From positions 3,734,395 to 3,798,394 of the forward strand of contig JADCRB010000069.1 in assembly GCA_021464245.1 (NCBI GenBank): a DNA stretch of 64,000 nucleotides, written 5' to 3'. Of this stretch, positions 1-12,511 are shown one piece after another. A program made the position numbers and the translations under genes. This DNA comes from Carallia brachiata (lineage: Eukaryota > Streptophyta > Magnoliopsida > Malpighiales > Rhizophoraceae). The notes beneath the pieces were generated by a model. The model made no database searches and was not told the DNA's origin. It worked only from the letters and a program-made list of their open reading frames with translations. Each line of letters opens with the position of its first letter. Within the stretch, counting starts at the first letter, position 1.

Positions 1-2148
1 CTGTGAGTACAGCATTGTGGACGCGAATGTGTTCGACATACTCGGTCCCTCGGCCCAGGCTCCCAATGCTACACCATAATTAGAGGTTCAGAATTAAATC
101 AACAAGATTAATATAAGTAATTAGAACGAAGATAATCACTTAACAAAAAATTTCTTATTTTTACCTTATTCCATGACCCGGACCACACTCTATGTTAGTA
201 ATGTTAACGTACGCCGTACCGTGACCGATTGATACGCAATCATCACCTGAAATTATCCTTAAACTTGATTAATCAACAGGAACAAGCAAGATCAAAAGCA
301 ATGTAGTTAAGGGTAACAATGTAATAATTTAGTGGGAATTTTTTGGTGTGAGTTTAAGTTTAATAATTTACCTGTATGGATGTGAACTTGGTCTAGATGA
401 ACATGTTGGGACCTCTGGAGGTGAATTCCATCGGTGTTGGGGCTGTCGCCGGGCGATTCGATGGTGATATTAAAAGCATAAGCCCCTGTTACTCCCTCAA
501 AGCCAAGGTGCCCTTGTGGGCCGTCCTTGAAATTTATGTCCCTGACTTGCACATTCTCTGAGTTTCCTATGATAATTGGCTACAGAAGATAGAATTCGAG
601 TTTCGCATTTTGTCAGTCGGCCCTTTTTCTTAAAGGAAAAAATTAAGAAAATATAAAAAATATTCATAAGTAGTAAAATTTTTTTTTAATAAACAAATTT
701 TGGCAAAAAAATTTTAAATCAAGATTTAAGATAATATTAAGTATATTTAAAATAATATTAAATATGTTTAAAATTTGATTAGTTTTGAAAAAATAAATTT
801 TTTATATTTTATTAGAGGCTAAACTCTTAGGACTAATTTATAGTTATTTCTTATATCTTTCTAGTAGGACTTTTTTTTTTTTGGTTGAAAATCAATCCGC
901 ACAACAAAGTCTTGCTTGATTGGTGATTAAATACAATGGTTTTTAATCGGTGATTAAATATGCAATTGTTGGACCCAATAAAATTCAAACTAATTAATGT
1001 ACTTAATTGTCAACTATATATATTTAAATAATAATGAACTAGCCTTTTGTCGCAAGCAATTTAATTAGTATTAAGAAAGAGAGCAAAAAAAAAAAACAGA
1101 AAAGTCCTAGAAAATTATGAAGTTAAGACATACCATTGGTTCTCTTTCGCAATGCTGCAATAACAGAAAACAAAAATCATTAATAATTAGTCACCTCCAA
1201 ACCAACACAGAGCAAGAACATGCACACCACTAAGAGTAGAGCTCTTAATTAATAATTCACACATACATGCATGGGACCGTTATAGCAATCTAGGTTTGCA
1301 TGAGTTCACATATAAAATAAAAAGTGGATGGTACATACATAGTTAATTAATAAATCACCATATGCAAGAAAACCACACACACAAAAATTAATTGAAATTG
1401 AACAAATATATTTAGACTCACAGTATTATTTTGCCTTCTTCTACAATAATTCCACCACTTGGATCCTTGGCCATTGACTGTACCAGATCCATTGATGAGG
1501 AGGCCATTATGAAACTCTTCAAATCCAATCCATGTTACGCACTCTTTCCCATCTCGGATGCAACTCCAATCGTGGGGATCTTTTGGTGCCACTAATTCTC
1601 CATCTAGCTGCTCATCAAAGGAAAATAATTGATAATAGTTTCATTAACTTCTATATTGTAAAATCTTACAGTGTGAAACTTGTAGTAATTAATCAAGAAT
1701 ATTGGTATGTAGTGAGCATAATTACTTGGAAGGTAACATTTTTTGATGTGCAATTGCCCCCGCCACTAAACGTTATGGGTTGGAGAAGAAACTTTTTCCC
1801 TTGAGGAACATGCATGATTGGAGATTGTTCTGAGGATTTGCATGTGTCCTCCCAAGCATCCATGAAAGCCTAAAAATAAGTGGAAAAAAAAAAAACCCAA
1901 AAAAGCTAAAGCTTAAATATCTAAACATTGTAAGTATATATTTTAAGCACAATATATGTGCAAGTTTTGTTTATCATGTTACATGATATACAAACCTTAG
2001 TGTCATCAGTCTTTCCGTCTCCGACAGCTCCATAATCAAGAACATTATAAACATCACGAGTTCGGCATATACAATCGCTTATAATTCGAGATTGAGCTGC
2101 AAGAACACCAAGAGCAAAAACAAAGAAGAGCAAAGGAATTTTGGCCAT
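1..2148 (-). CDS. Polygalacturonase (GH28), seven visible exons, 3' end outside window
   Basis: Secreted pectinase of glycoside hydrolase family 28, hydrolysing galacturonan in the cell wall. I derive exons 2148-1996, 1869-1726, 1607-1422, 1154-1134, 579-372, 246-165 and 68-1 (continuing), all with GT-AG borders and matching phases, giving about 287 residues; full-length relatives have about 400. Residues 1-20 are a signal peptide ([17 protein letters not shown]), followed by the family N-terminal motif [15 protein letters not shown]. The three GH28 catalytic motifs within the window are present: NTDG at residue ~216, GDDCVSIG at ~238 with both acidic residues, and GPGHGISIGSLG at ~259 with the catalytic His. 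The RIK motif should lie just beyond base 1. I chose the ATG at 2148 over the upstream in-frame ATG at 2223 because only it puts the signal peptide at the N-terminus. The 21-nt exon 4 is the least certain. No inactivating change is visible. Family assignment is firm; exo or endo mode cannot be told. Confidence 0.9.
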
Positions 2149-2224
2149 GGCTGTGTGCTCGAAGAGAAAAAGAGTAATTGCTATTGTGATTAACGTGCGT
2201 GTGCATGGCCATGGGGTGAACATG

Positions 2225-2234
2225 TATATATATA
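2225..2234 (-). promoter_or_regulatory. TATA box of the polygalacturonase gene
   Basis: An uninterrupted TATATATATA tract lies about 80 bp upstream of the chosen start codon on the minus strand, a normal distance for a plant core promoter with a short 5' UTR. Inferred from position and composition only. Confidence 0.45.
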
Positions 2235-4539
2235 GACAAAAGAAAGCTCGATTGTCTTATGATTACCAGTTTGTCTCAATTTAGCACACTGTGTTATAGT
2301 AAGATTAAAACTGGTAATATAAAACATAATTTTTTGTCTACGACAAGACATTAATTTCTGACAGAATTGTAATAATACTTTAAGATTGTTGCCAGGTAGT
2401 GTAAGAATGTTGTCCTTGCTTGCCTAAAAGTAGAATTTATACGTAAATACATAAAATTGAAGTTGAGAAAAAATGTTAGAATTTTTTTTAATATATAGTA
2501 ATTTCTCATAAATTTGTAGATTAGAAATAATATTGAAATATTTTATAATTATGAAAATTCTATTATAATTAGAATTATAATTTTATATAAATTTAATTGT
2601 AATCAAATAAAAATTCTATTAATTTATATATTCATACTTTGATTATTATTAAAATTTTAAAAATATAAAATTTTCTAATTTTCAAATCCTCCTTTTTAAA
2701 AAAATCTATTAAATTTAGTTATCTTTTCTTGAAAAGAGAAAAGAAAATTACGCTAAAATTTTTTTAAAAGAAAAAAAAAAAAAAAAAACACAACTTCCTT
2801 AAAAAGAAAAAAAATCCTTTTTTATTTTCTTAAAAATTTTTATTTTCTTTAAAAATTTTAAAATATTCCTAAAAAAAACTCAAAATTAGAATTTTTTGAT
2901 TTTTTTCTTTCAAATAAAATAAAATTAAAATTAATTTATCAATAAATATAATTAAATCTGCACATCGCGCTGATCTATCACTAGTTAGAGATATGATCTA
3001 AGTAGATAATAGTGTTCTCCGTTGGATAAATTTATTACGGCTAAACGGAGACGAATTACAAAAGCCTAATTGGTAATTTTAGAATTTTATCCAATGTGGC
3101 TGATCCAATTTCTGTGTCCTAATGGAGCTCAAATTCTTACGAGCCACACCTCCCAGACACGGAAAAGGTGGACATTTTTTTTATTTTGGGGGCTCCTTTA
3201 TTTTGTACCCTCTTCAAATAAAGAAGGATGCGGCATTGCTCGTAGTTGTGGCTCCCTAATGTCGCTCAATTGAAAATTGTGATATAGAGTCCCACTAGTG
3301 GAGGACACGGGTAATAACTATAATATGGATATAGAAATGAGTTTGACCTTTAAAACGCAATAAAAATTTTATTTTTTTTAAATTAAATTTTAAACGTATT
3401 TCATATTATCATAAATACTTAAAATTACTCTAAATATTAATTTAAATTATTTTTTCAAAACATTTTATACTTAAAAATTACTTTCTATTTACTATGACTA
3501 TTCTATACCTATTTTCTATATCTCCGAATTTTTCCTAATTTTGAAATGCAATTTAAATGAAAATTTGAGAAATTAACCTAAAGAAACAAGAAAGGACACG
3601 GACAGAGACACGAAAATATTGTAAACACAATCCTTCAGACTTTATATAGCTCTCTCTCTCTCTTTCTTTCTTTATTTTTTGAGGAGCAGAAAGTGTATAG
3701 GCTTCTCAATTCTAAGAAATACTTAATTGTGAGCAAGAATGAGTACATCACGTCACAATAGACTAAACCAATTTATATTGAACATATTCAAGTTTTTTTA
3801 AAATGGTATACGTCATAAATCAAATATACTTAATATTTTTTCTAAATACTTAAATAGGCTAAAGATTAAAACTCAAGCGCCTACGTTGAAAAATTTTATT
3901 GGTTTGGCCGGCTAACATTCAAAAGCATAATTAATCATCATCAAGATTGATGGAGGAGCTTGCTTGAATTGGAGGAGAAGGGCTATTCCTGACTCTCGGA
4001 TTGCATCACTTAGTACGTCACACACAGTCCTGAATATTTCCTGCTGTGTTCAGAACCAATCTATGAACCCCACCTACTTCAGCAGAAAGATCAATCATTT
4101 GGTGGTCCCAAGAAATTGTCAACGAAAAAAAGATACAATAAATGTACAGCAAAATCACACTCTAATGAGAAGCTTGGAATTAGTATTTAATTAGTGCATG
4201 CCAATTGTTGCTGTACAATATTTCAGCTTTTGTAGAAAACTGGGTATATCTGATCACAAAATTCAACCAAGCCCAATGAGTTGACCAGTGACAAATAATA
4301 TACAAGTTCCAATAAGGTCACAACTAATACTACAAATGTGATTTTTAGACCTGCAAAAGATATTTCTGTTCTGCATGCATCATGTTTCAAGCCATGTTAA
4401 TGTTCCCATGACCAAGTATTTGCTCGGGAGTTCCCCGGCTGTCGGTGAAAGATATGTAATTTTCCTACTGTAAAATTTAAACATTATAAGTATTCTACTA
4501 AATCAACACTTTGAAAAGAGAGACAAAATTCAGAATATC
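2235..4539. other. Intergenic, AT-rich, no gene recognised
   Basis: Between the polygalacturonase promoter and the CLP1 pseudogene. Mostly A/T homopolymer-rich sequence (2450-2960, 3340-3560) with a short (CT)n run near 3649-3664. The open frames here are short and show no family similarity or splice context. Nothing else is seen. Confidence 0.6.
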
Positions 4540-7047
4540 CTAGCTCTGGAGGTCAACGTCTGTGACATAGATGAATCCGGCAACATTACTGCAACGAAAA
4601 AACGAAGAAAAAAGGACCGTTGTCACCAATAAAAATGCACACACTCACACAGAGTAAGGAAGAATGCCTTGTTTTCACCTTTTTGTGAAGTCTTCAAGGA
4701 ATAAATTAATTGGTAAGGGGTAGGTGAGTAGGAAACAGCAAAACTAGTTTTAGAAATAAAAATTTGTAGATTTAATTTGACAAAAGAGATGTTATCACGG
4801 ATTACCTTGAAACAATTTGGTCCTGATCTTGAGAATATGAAACGGCAAGAACTACATCGAGAAGATCTCGATCAATATTCACAGGTGTAACTCTCAAGGG
4901 GGTTGGCAACAGGGTCTGCACCAATTGGAAGGGCCGATCTTGGGGCCTGTGGCCCACCAATCCAGTATATAAACAAATCGCTAAAATTTTCCATATTTGT
5001 GTGGAGAGAGATCATTAGCAATTCCATAAAAATATTCCTAAAGGAAAAATAAAAGCATAGGAAGTTTAAGATAAATATACAGTATCAAAACCTCAAAGCT
5101 ACAAGTAATTGGTTTGGTATTCATTATGTTGCATTTACCCTAATCCACACCACCCGATTTTTGGAGTTTCACAACATCCACGTTAGGCTTCTTGCACTGC
5201 ACATCCCTGAGCATGCTGAAGAGCTTTTCCTGGAGAATTTAAGAAGTGTTGTAGAAATTCAACAAACGATTCAGGAGCAAGGTTAGGGCCAGGCAGCGTT
5301 CATTACTATTAGCAACATAAAGAGTAGATCCCACAAGCATTCACAAATATGAAAAGGAGGAGGAGGGGGACAGGCATCATAAAAGATTTACTTAGCCCAA
5401 AACCAGGACAACATTGACATTGAACGCATTGATTGCATGGAGAAGCAACTGGCATGAAAAAACAAGCATTAGAGGTTCTTAGGCAGCAGCTTCCAAGTAT
5501 GTAATGATTCTTAGTTTCCACGAATCATGTTCAACTGCAGAGCGTTATAAACTCAATTACCTCATATCCTACGCCTTCTATCCAACCCATAGTGTTGATC
5601 ACCATGCCAGCAGCAAAAGATTCGGAATTTCCAGCAAATTGTCTTTCCAGTATTTGTGCAAGCTCCTGTACAAGGGTTTTGTACAAATCTACATTTTGGC
5701 TGCAGGGAAAACAGTGAAAATTCTGGTTACTGGAAGTCTAAAACTCTTGAGTTCCACTAAGATGACCTCATTACAGTGGATTAAAGTTACTAACAGTACA
5801 ACTGCAGGGATGAGTGGATAGGTATCAACTAATCATTAAAAAAGAAAATCAGTAAAAATGCAGATTTACCTAGGAGTTGTATGACCATAGAAGCAAACGA
5901 GTGGCATTTCAAGGGAAATGCCTTCCACAGGATCGATAGGCAACTCGGTAGGGGTAGCGGCAATGCATCTGGGAATTGTTATAGATCCTTGGCCAATATC
6001 CAGGTCAACATGAGTAGCTTTCCAACCTAATTTAGTTGCCCAACTGAGAAGCATCCTCGACTAGTACTCTTTCCAGAATCTGTAGGTCCCATGACAATCA
6101 CCCTAGGACCCTGGACCAGTCAAAAATAGCAAAGGTTGTTGAGGGACTCAGCCAAATATCTCAGCAGCTTGCATGGTATGGAACTTATGGAAACAAAATA
6201 ATCAGTATGGCCCCAATGTCCTCAGATTGAAACACATAGAGCTGCCAAAGAAGACTGTAGTAATCATATGCGATTATGCATGCACCAGTAATTTGATCAT
6301 AAACCATAAGATCTAATTGAAGAAGTGACGATCTAGAATGCAAATCACCACGCACTCTGCACACACATTGCACATCATTAATCTAACGAGGTCGAAAATC
6401 TAATGGGCAACTACTGCCCTCCATCAAGCACCAGACACATAAAAACAGACCACATGTACTCACTTACAACATCAAATGAGATGTGCAGACTACCAAAAAT
6501 TTTTAAATTTCATGTCTTACAAATAAAATTGAATAAGTGATAGGATGATTAATCACTTTTGAAGCCGAATGCAACTCCAAAGGCCAATGAAATTACAAAC
6601 CAAAGCGAAATTCACGTTGCCAAGGATCGAAAACATACCTGAGAAGAATCAGAAGCAGCAGAGGACGATGCCCTGGCACGATTTCTCCGCCCTTAAGCAC
6701 TGTCGTTCCTAGAAGTAAAAATAAAACACTGAATAGCAGAGAAAAAGAGTAAAGAAGAAACCAAGAACATAGTAATTATATGCATATTATTGACAAAATT
6801 TCGTTTTAAAAGAACAGAAAATTTACGGAGAATCAAGATTTACCGCGAATTTCAGGCGAGAAGGGAAAGAGAGCCACATCTCCGGGGGCAGCTCGGTGCC
6901 GAAGATCTCGGCGGTGCCGTTAAGTAGTCGGAGTCGGAGCCGGAGTGGCGTGTCGTTCCTTATTTCGATTCTCAGCTCGCTTTCTTTCTCCAATTTCACT
7001 TCCTTTACAGTCGAACCGGCCGTGCCCGCGCCGCCGGCGTATGACAT
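4540..7047 (-). pseudogene. CLP1 (polyribonucleotide 5'-hydroxyl-kinase, mRNA 3'-end processing) pseudogene
   Basis: Intact CLP1 is a nuclear P-loop RNA kinase of cleavage factor II and the tRNA splicing machinery. Exon remnants are 7047-6844, 6708-6639, 6110-5870, 5699-5561, 5448-5392, 5229 to ~5160, ~4985-4806 and 4588-4540. Exon 1 is clean (LLNGTAEIFGTELPPEMW). Walker A GPTDSGKST and the segment VDLDIGQGSITIP are readable, as are GGPQAPRSALPIGADPVA and the terminal NVAGFIYVTDVDLQS plus stop. Lesions: most of the segment expected between KFA and GRRNR (the FTWYGATIEMDG region) is missing, with a frameshift in what remains; 1 nt is deleted just after Walker A; a Gln codon became TAA at the end of exon 5; exon 6 stops after KSGG; 1 nt is inserted in exon 7. 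Retained introns show a genomic duplicate, not a retrocopy. A functional paralogue is presumed elsewhere. Confidence 0.88.
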
Positions 7048-7309
7048 GCTTCCTGTCCTCGTCGCGACGCTGTCGGCTTAGGGTTTTCACCGGAAGCGAA
7101 ACGCACCGTTTGAGCGAGATTGTCGTTTCGGTTTCACGGAAACGGTGCCGTTTAGGAGCCTAGCCGAAAGCATCCAACGTGGCTCGGGCTTTACGAATGC
7201 TGTGTAAATCCAATTTGGAGAATAATCTCTCCTTTTTTTGGGCTGTCTTTTACCAAGGCCCAGCCCAGCCCACTAAAAAATTAGTCCCAAAAAAATGAAT
7301 TCGTAGACT

Positions 7310-7618
7310 ATGGCTTTTTATTATTTAATTTTTTTCCCTGCCCGCTTAGAATTCTGTTTAGATAAATTGTCTTGTTAGAATTTCCTACGAGCAGTGTCCA
7401 CTTGTCCATTGCCCATTTTGCAATTTTTCCAAACATGTTTCTACCAAATTGGTACTCAATATTTGTAATACTTACTCGAAAAAAACCCATTCAAATTCAA
7501 TAATTTCTATATTTGTGGACAAAAAAAATAAGGCGTAGCCCAGCAAGCTATGAAAATTTTCATTTTATTTATAAAATTAAAGTTTGTATGAAGGCGATGG
7601 CATTTTGACCTTGTTAGA

Positions 7619-7649
<31 letters not shown>

Positions 7650-8060
7650 GCCATTTCGCCGGTGCTTATTTTGCAATTATTCCTAAATGGGTCTTGCAAC
7701 TTGTTACATAACATAAATATAGAGTAACAGTCATTGTGACAATGAGATTAAATGATGATATAATTTGGTTTATGTGATAATTTGATCTGATGATTGAAAC
7801 TATGTTCAATTTAGCCAACGTTTTTATTTAATGTCGTTCACTTGTTAAACAAAGGTTTATAAGATTATGGAGTATAATGAGTATGACCCTTTCTAAGATG
7901 TAAAAAGTAAAAAAATTCTTCCTTTTTTTTTTTTTTAGCGCAAAGTTTTGATCTAATTTTTACTATAAAATATTTTAAATTTAACGGACTAAAATTCAGT
8001 AGATATACATAAAAAAATTTTTAATTTGTGCATCATAGTTTCTCAACCTTAATTAGGAAT
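7310..8060 (+). repeat. Upstream flank of unit 1, duplicated at 35490-36060
   Basis: The stretch beginning with the 'ctgtttagataaatt' segment and running through 'aaatgggtcttgc' and 'gtaacagtca' recurs, diverged, upstream of unit 2 (35520-35830). It marks the left edge of the repeated block in these two units. It includes a T homopolymer at about 7621-7649. No coding potential is seen. Confidence 0.7.
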
Positions 8061-8088
8061 AGAATAAATCCTCATTAATGAGGAATTT

Positions 8089-8108
8089 AGCCGTAACGGC
8101 TATAAAAT
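8089..8108 (+). promoter_or_regulatory. Core promoter of unit 1: palindrome plus TATA box
   Basis: The perfect inverted repeat AGCCGTAACGGCT (8089-8101) runs directly into TATAAAAT (8101-8108). The same arrangement is at 45270, 48956 and, mutated, at 54036 and 36086, always followed within 100-200 bp by a TTC-rich leader. Conservation across five copies supports a real core promoter; activity is inferred. Confidence 0.65.
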
Positions 8109-8229
8109 CGATATTAACGGACAGCTTACAAGAAATCCTCATCAATGGCGTATTCATATTTCTTCGCATGTCACTATAAATATGAATGAATAAGCCGTTG
8201 ATTCTATTTCTCGGTCAATTCAAGAGATC

Positions 8230-9260
8230 AAAGTCCCCGCCTTCTCTCTGTTTCTTCATCTACTAAACCTTCTTTGCTCTGCTCTGCCTATTCACATACC
8301 CTTCTTTTTCTCTTGCGTCTTTCTTCTTCTTCTTCTTCTCCTCGTCCTTCTTTTTCTGGGTTTTCTTCTCCTTCTCCTTCTCCTTCTTCTTCTTCTTCTT
8401 ATTCTTTTTTTTTTTCTTCTTCTAGGTTTTCTTCTGCTTCTCCTTTTGCTCCTCCTCCTCCTTATTCTGGGTATTCTTCTTCTTCTTTGAATTTCAAGAA
8501 AAACAAAAAATTGGGCTTGAGGTTCAGAAATTGGGATTCCAAGCTCGAAAGACCCAAAGGGTTTCTTCCAGGCCAAGGTTCTCTGTTTTGCTTTCTCTTT
8601 AATCTGTTTTTTTTTTAAATTATTGTTTAAGGGTTTTAATTTGTACCCTTTTCTTTATTTTCCTTCTTCTTCTTCTTCTTCTTCGAATTTCAAGAAAAAA
8701 GAAAAATTGGGTTTGAGGTTCGAGAATTGGGTTTCAAGCTTCAAAGACCCAAAGGGTTTCTTCCGGCAAAGGTTCTCTCTTTCTCTTTAATTTGGTCTTT
8801 TTAATTATTTGTTCCTTTTTCTTTATTTTCCATATTTCTCTTAATATTTTCTGGTTTCTTTTTTGTTCTCACTCTTTCTTGAAATCTGGGTCTGTTATAA
8901 TTTTTTTTATATTATAAATAAGCTCTTGATTCTTTGTGTTTCTATGTCTGCCTCAGTTCAAGAGATCAAGATCCTTGCCTTCTTTCTGATCTTTCATTAC
9001 CGGACGGACGGACAGACAGACATTGCTTCTCCAAGCAAAGCTCTGTTTCTTGATTTTTTGTCTCTGCTTTTCTTCTTATTGGTCGTCTTCTTTCTCTTGG
9101 TCTTCTTTTCTTCTTCTAGTAGGTTTTATTCTTCTTGGTCTTCTTCTTCTTCTTCATCTAGGTTTTCTTCCTTTTCTTCTTCTTTGAGCTTCAAGAAACA
9201 TGAAACTTGGGTTTCAGGTTTGGAAATTGGGTTTTCTTCCTTATCTTTCATGATTATTTC
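8230..9260 (+). repeat. TTC-rich leader of unit 1, with two further partial leader copies
   Basis: A CT/TTC-rich tract (about 8270-8480) is followed by a conserved tail 'aatttcaagaaaaa' to 'attgggattccaagctcg' and 'gacccaaaggg' (8488-8575). The tail recurs at 8680-8760 and about 9185-9240 within this unit, and at 36400-36470, 45740-45815, 45935-46005, 49420-49485 and twice at 54408-54545. Long frames on both strands exist only because the triplet repeat avoids stops. I read it as a 5' leader or noncoding first exon of the decayed gene downstream, with the tail duplicated tandemly. Confidence 0.6.
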
Positions 9261-9689
9261 TTTGTTCCGTTTTCCTTATTTTCCCTATTTTTCTCTTGAT
9301 ATTTTATCGTTTCTTTTTTGTTCTCACTTTTTCTTTAAGTCTGGGCTTTGATAATAAGTTCTTTTTTCAAGAATTGAAAACATTTTGATAGCAAAAGTTT
9401 CAAAATTCAAAAGGTATAAATAGGATGGTATCCTGTATATTTGTGCTGGCTAAGTATTTTCTTGCTTTGGACTGAAATCTGTGGCTTTTACCATTTTACT
9501 TAGATTGTCCTATAGAAAGATTGTTCATTTTTCTAATTCATAGAGTTGCATGATAAATCATGAAATTTTGTTATACGGATCACTGTCATGCATAATATGT
9601 TATTTTCCAACTAAAAGTTTTATCTTTTCTTTTTTGTTTCCAAGTATATAAATACTTGGACTTTCTGTGGCTGTTTTCTTTCCTTTTCA

Positions 9690-11935
9690 CTGGGGCAAAA
9701 GTATTGTTTTGATGCTGTAAACTATATTAGTTTGGAGCTAATTATGGTAAATCTTTTCCACCTCCCTTTTCTAATGGTTGACATTCAATGCACTAGCATA
9801 CTTGATTAGTTGGTGAACTTTGGGTTCTTTGGTTTAACTGGTACAGGACACCATCTTAGTAGCAGGATGAATGAAATACGCTAGTTTTCCTTTGGTTTTG
9901 GATATTTTTAAACTTCAATTTTATTTATAGTTTGGGATTATTCCTGCTGCTTCTTGTTTGGTGTGGAATATGAATCTTCTTATATTTCCAAACCCTTGAG
10001 CTGATGAACAGAAGGGTGTGAGCTTTGTCATGTTGGTTAGGTCCCACACAAGCATGTTTCTACTGAATGGAGAGGTTGGACTGTTCCTTTTTCTTGTATT
10101 TCACATTCAAGCCATTGCGTGCTAGCCTAGCTAGCTTGCATTTTTCTTGTACAATTATGAAATGTGTTTAGGATAGTCTACCCTGTCCTTGTCTAATGGC
10201 ATTATAGCTCCCCAACAAAGGTAAAATTTGGCTTCAGTCCATTTTTTCCTCTGAACATGTACTCTGCATTTGTTATTACATTTTCTTAGATCCTCTTGGA
10301 ATGCCCTTGTTTTGTCTCACAAACGCACATTGTTCCATTTGTTTTATGGAAATTTGCTCATTGGAATCTTTCTGAAGGGCTCTTGTTTGTTCATTGGCCG
10401 ATAGGGGAGGGGATACAATATGCTTTGGCTTCTTTATTGGGCCAATTGCATTAAGCAGAGGTTTTTTGCTCTAATTTGTAATTATCAGGCTTTAGGCAGC
10501 CGAGCCACTAGCCACTCATTTCTTTGTTCAAAATACTATAGTATTTCTAAGTACCTAATGTCATTTACAGGTTTGGGGGCAAACCAACATCAAGGTAGAA
10601 AACTTTGTAGAGCAATTGGTGCTGGAACACATTGGAACAGGTTTTTTTTTTTTTTATTAAATTTTCAGTTTCTTTCTTCTTTGCTCTTTGCTTTATTGTT
10701 GTCAGTTTACATTTTTTACAAGTTCACCTGTGGTAAGTGACTTGGTATTTCCTTGGCGTCCTCATGGATGTCTTTTTTTTAAAACCATTTCCCTACAACC
10801 CTGCAAATGTTCCACAGGTCAATCTCAAAGTTCTTCAGCATTTTCTTTTTTGCTACCATCGAGGCAGTTGGCATGATTATGTGAGTATATTTATTTGTTT
10901 TGTTAAGCATACATTTCCTTTCAGAATGATGAAAATCTGACAATTGATGACTGACTGGTCCCTGTGGTAATGGTGAAAGTTGGAAGCCAATCAAGGATTT
11001 CTAAAGCCTCAAATAATGTGCTAACTTTATCACTTGCAGATATTCTTCGTTAGGTATTAGTTTACAAATTTAAATTTTTAATTATTATTATCAAACTTAA
11101 ACTTATCAAGTACCATGTAATTCTTTTTAATATGCATCTGATGAAACCTTAGACCTGTACTTGAAATACTGTAATATGCAATTATAGCATGTCACTGTGG
11201 AAATTTATGCAGCCTGGAGCACTTTCACCATTGGCTGTTTCCTGCTCATTGTTTTTTTTTTTTTGCGGTGATGACTCTGTTTTGGTTTTTGCATTGCTGA
11301 TCATTGGTGATGAAGTTTCAGGATCAAGTGAGCCCTCTATTTTCCCTCGAATTTTTAACTTCTGGGCATCCCATGTTTCTGATCCTTTTGTTAACATAGA
11401 TGCAGTTGGTGTTGCACGGGTGTTTAGCTTCAGCATTTCGTTATACTGGTGATGATGTGTTTTCTGGCTGTGCTCTTGTTAGCTGCTTATGTCCAAATCT
11501 TGCTCTCAACATTAGCGTATTTTCTTGTTTCTTATCCTGTGGAACCTGGAAAATTTGTTTATTGATCCTATATGTGGTACCACATGTGTAATATTTCTTG
11601 GTGATGTTTGGATGTCTTTTTCTAATCTGTAAAGTGGCTCGTGGGGTTCATGTTGAAAAACTTTTACTCTTAAAATTCAATAAACAAGTTTATTTTTGGT
11701 GCTAAATCTTGCCTTGCAACTTCTTTACACTAATCTGGAAAGCTCTGGATTTGTTCTTGTTGCAAATTACAATCTGCAACTTATCTTGCCTTTGCCATCT
11801 CAAATGCATCGCATATTTTAGATTTGGTTGCTTCTCTTTTTAGAAAATGCAATCAGTTGAATGGAAAGCTTATTTTTTCTTATGCTTGGTATACCCTCCT
11901 TTCTTTTGTCAAGCAGAGGAATGCTCGGTGATACT
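9690..11935 (+). repeat. Unit 1 body, left block: exon/intron-like sequence, duplicated at 46100-47740
   Basis: No intact gene. Islands bounded by good acceptor and donor sites recur closely in unit 3, for example 10390-10455 against 46865-46925 (reading KGGDTICLGFF in unit 3), 10570-10640 against 47040-47105 (GLGANQQQGTKLCG in unit 3) and 10815-10880 against 47310-47375. The block also resembles 17150-18200, so unit 1 holds an old internal duplication. I could not assign the protein family; a decayed 5' half of the H+-ATPase is one possibility. Confidence 0.5.
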
Positions 11936-12511
11936 TGTAAAGATTTGTAGAAGTATAGGTCTAATAACTTAAACAGATAACAACAAGGAAGAAGCAAACA
12001 ATATTAAATGGGCTTTTGGACACCACATATTACCTAAAACCTTAAGACTTAAGTTATGGGTCTTCTAACCACACTTATATATTGCTTTACTCCTCCCTTC
12101 CTTTTCTAATATGGGACTTTTATATTTTATACTCAAACATGCCCCCTCACGTGAAAACCCAACTCACCTGAAATGGGCCCAACTCACTTGGGCTGGAAGC
12201 GTGAACAAACAACGAAAGTCCAACTCACCTGAGTTGGATCCAGCTCACTTAGGCTGGCTCTAGTTCACCATTGAATATGAGAGGCAGCAACATTCGGGTT
12301 CTGATACCATGTAAAGATTTGTAGAAGTATAGGCCCAATAACTTAAACGGATAACAATAAGGAAGAAACAAGTAATATTAAATAGGCTTTTGGACACCAC
12401 ATATTACCTAAAACCTTAAAACTTAGGTTATGAGTCTTCTAACCACACTTATATATTGCTTTACTCCTCCCTCCTTTTCAATATGAGACTTTTATATTTT
12501 ACACTCCAACA
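11936..12511 (-). mobile_element. TRIM-type (miniature LTR) retrotransposon with 5-bp target duplication
   Basis: Two direct repeats of about 203 bp (11936-12139 and 12310-12511) start TG and end CA and flank only 170 bp. Read on the minus strand, the sequence right after the first LTR is TGGTATCAGAACCCGAATG, a primer-binding site matching the initiator-Met tRNA 3' end (12291-12309). A purine-rich tract, GAGGGGGCA, precedes the second LTR. The element is flanked by ATACT on both sides (11931-11935 and 12512-12516). No protein is encoded, so it is non-autonomous. The LTRs differ at roughly 15 sites by eye, so the insertion is not recent. Confidence 0.93.

Noticed and set aside
5504..5821. 105-residue plus-strand frame
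   Set aside because: It lies antisense to CLP1 exon 4, and the minus strand reads the recognisable CLP1 protein there.
7047..7163. Plus-strand frames over 6896-7163
   Set aside because: Antisense to CLP1 exon 1 and its 5' region, with no similarity of their own.
8274..9351. Long serine/phenylalanine-rich and arginine-rich open frames on both strands of the TTC tracts (also 45303-45798, 49137-49484, 54122-54492)
   Set aside because: They arise from stop-free triplet repeats, appear on both strands, and their frames are not conserved between the five leader copies.
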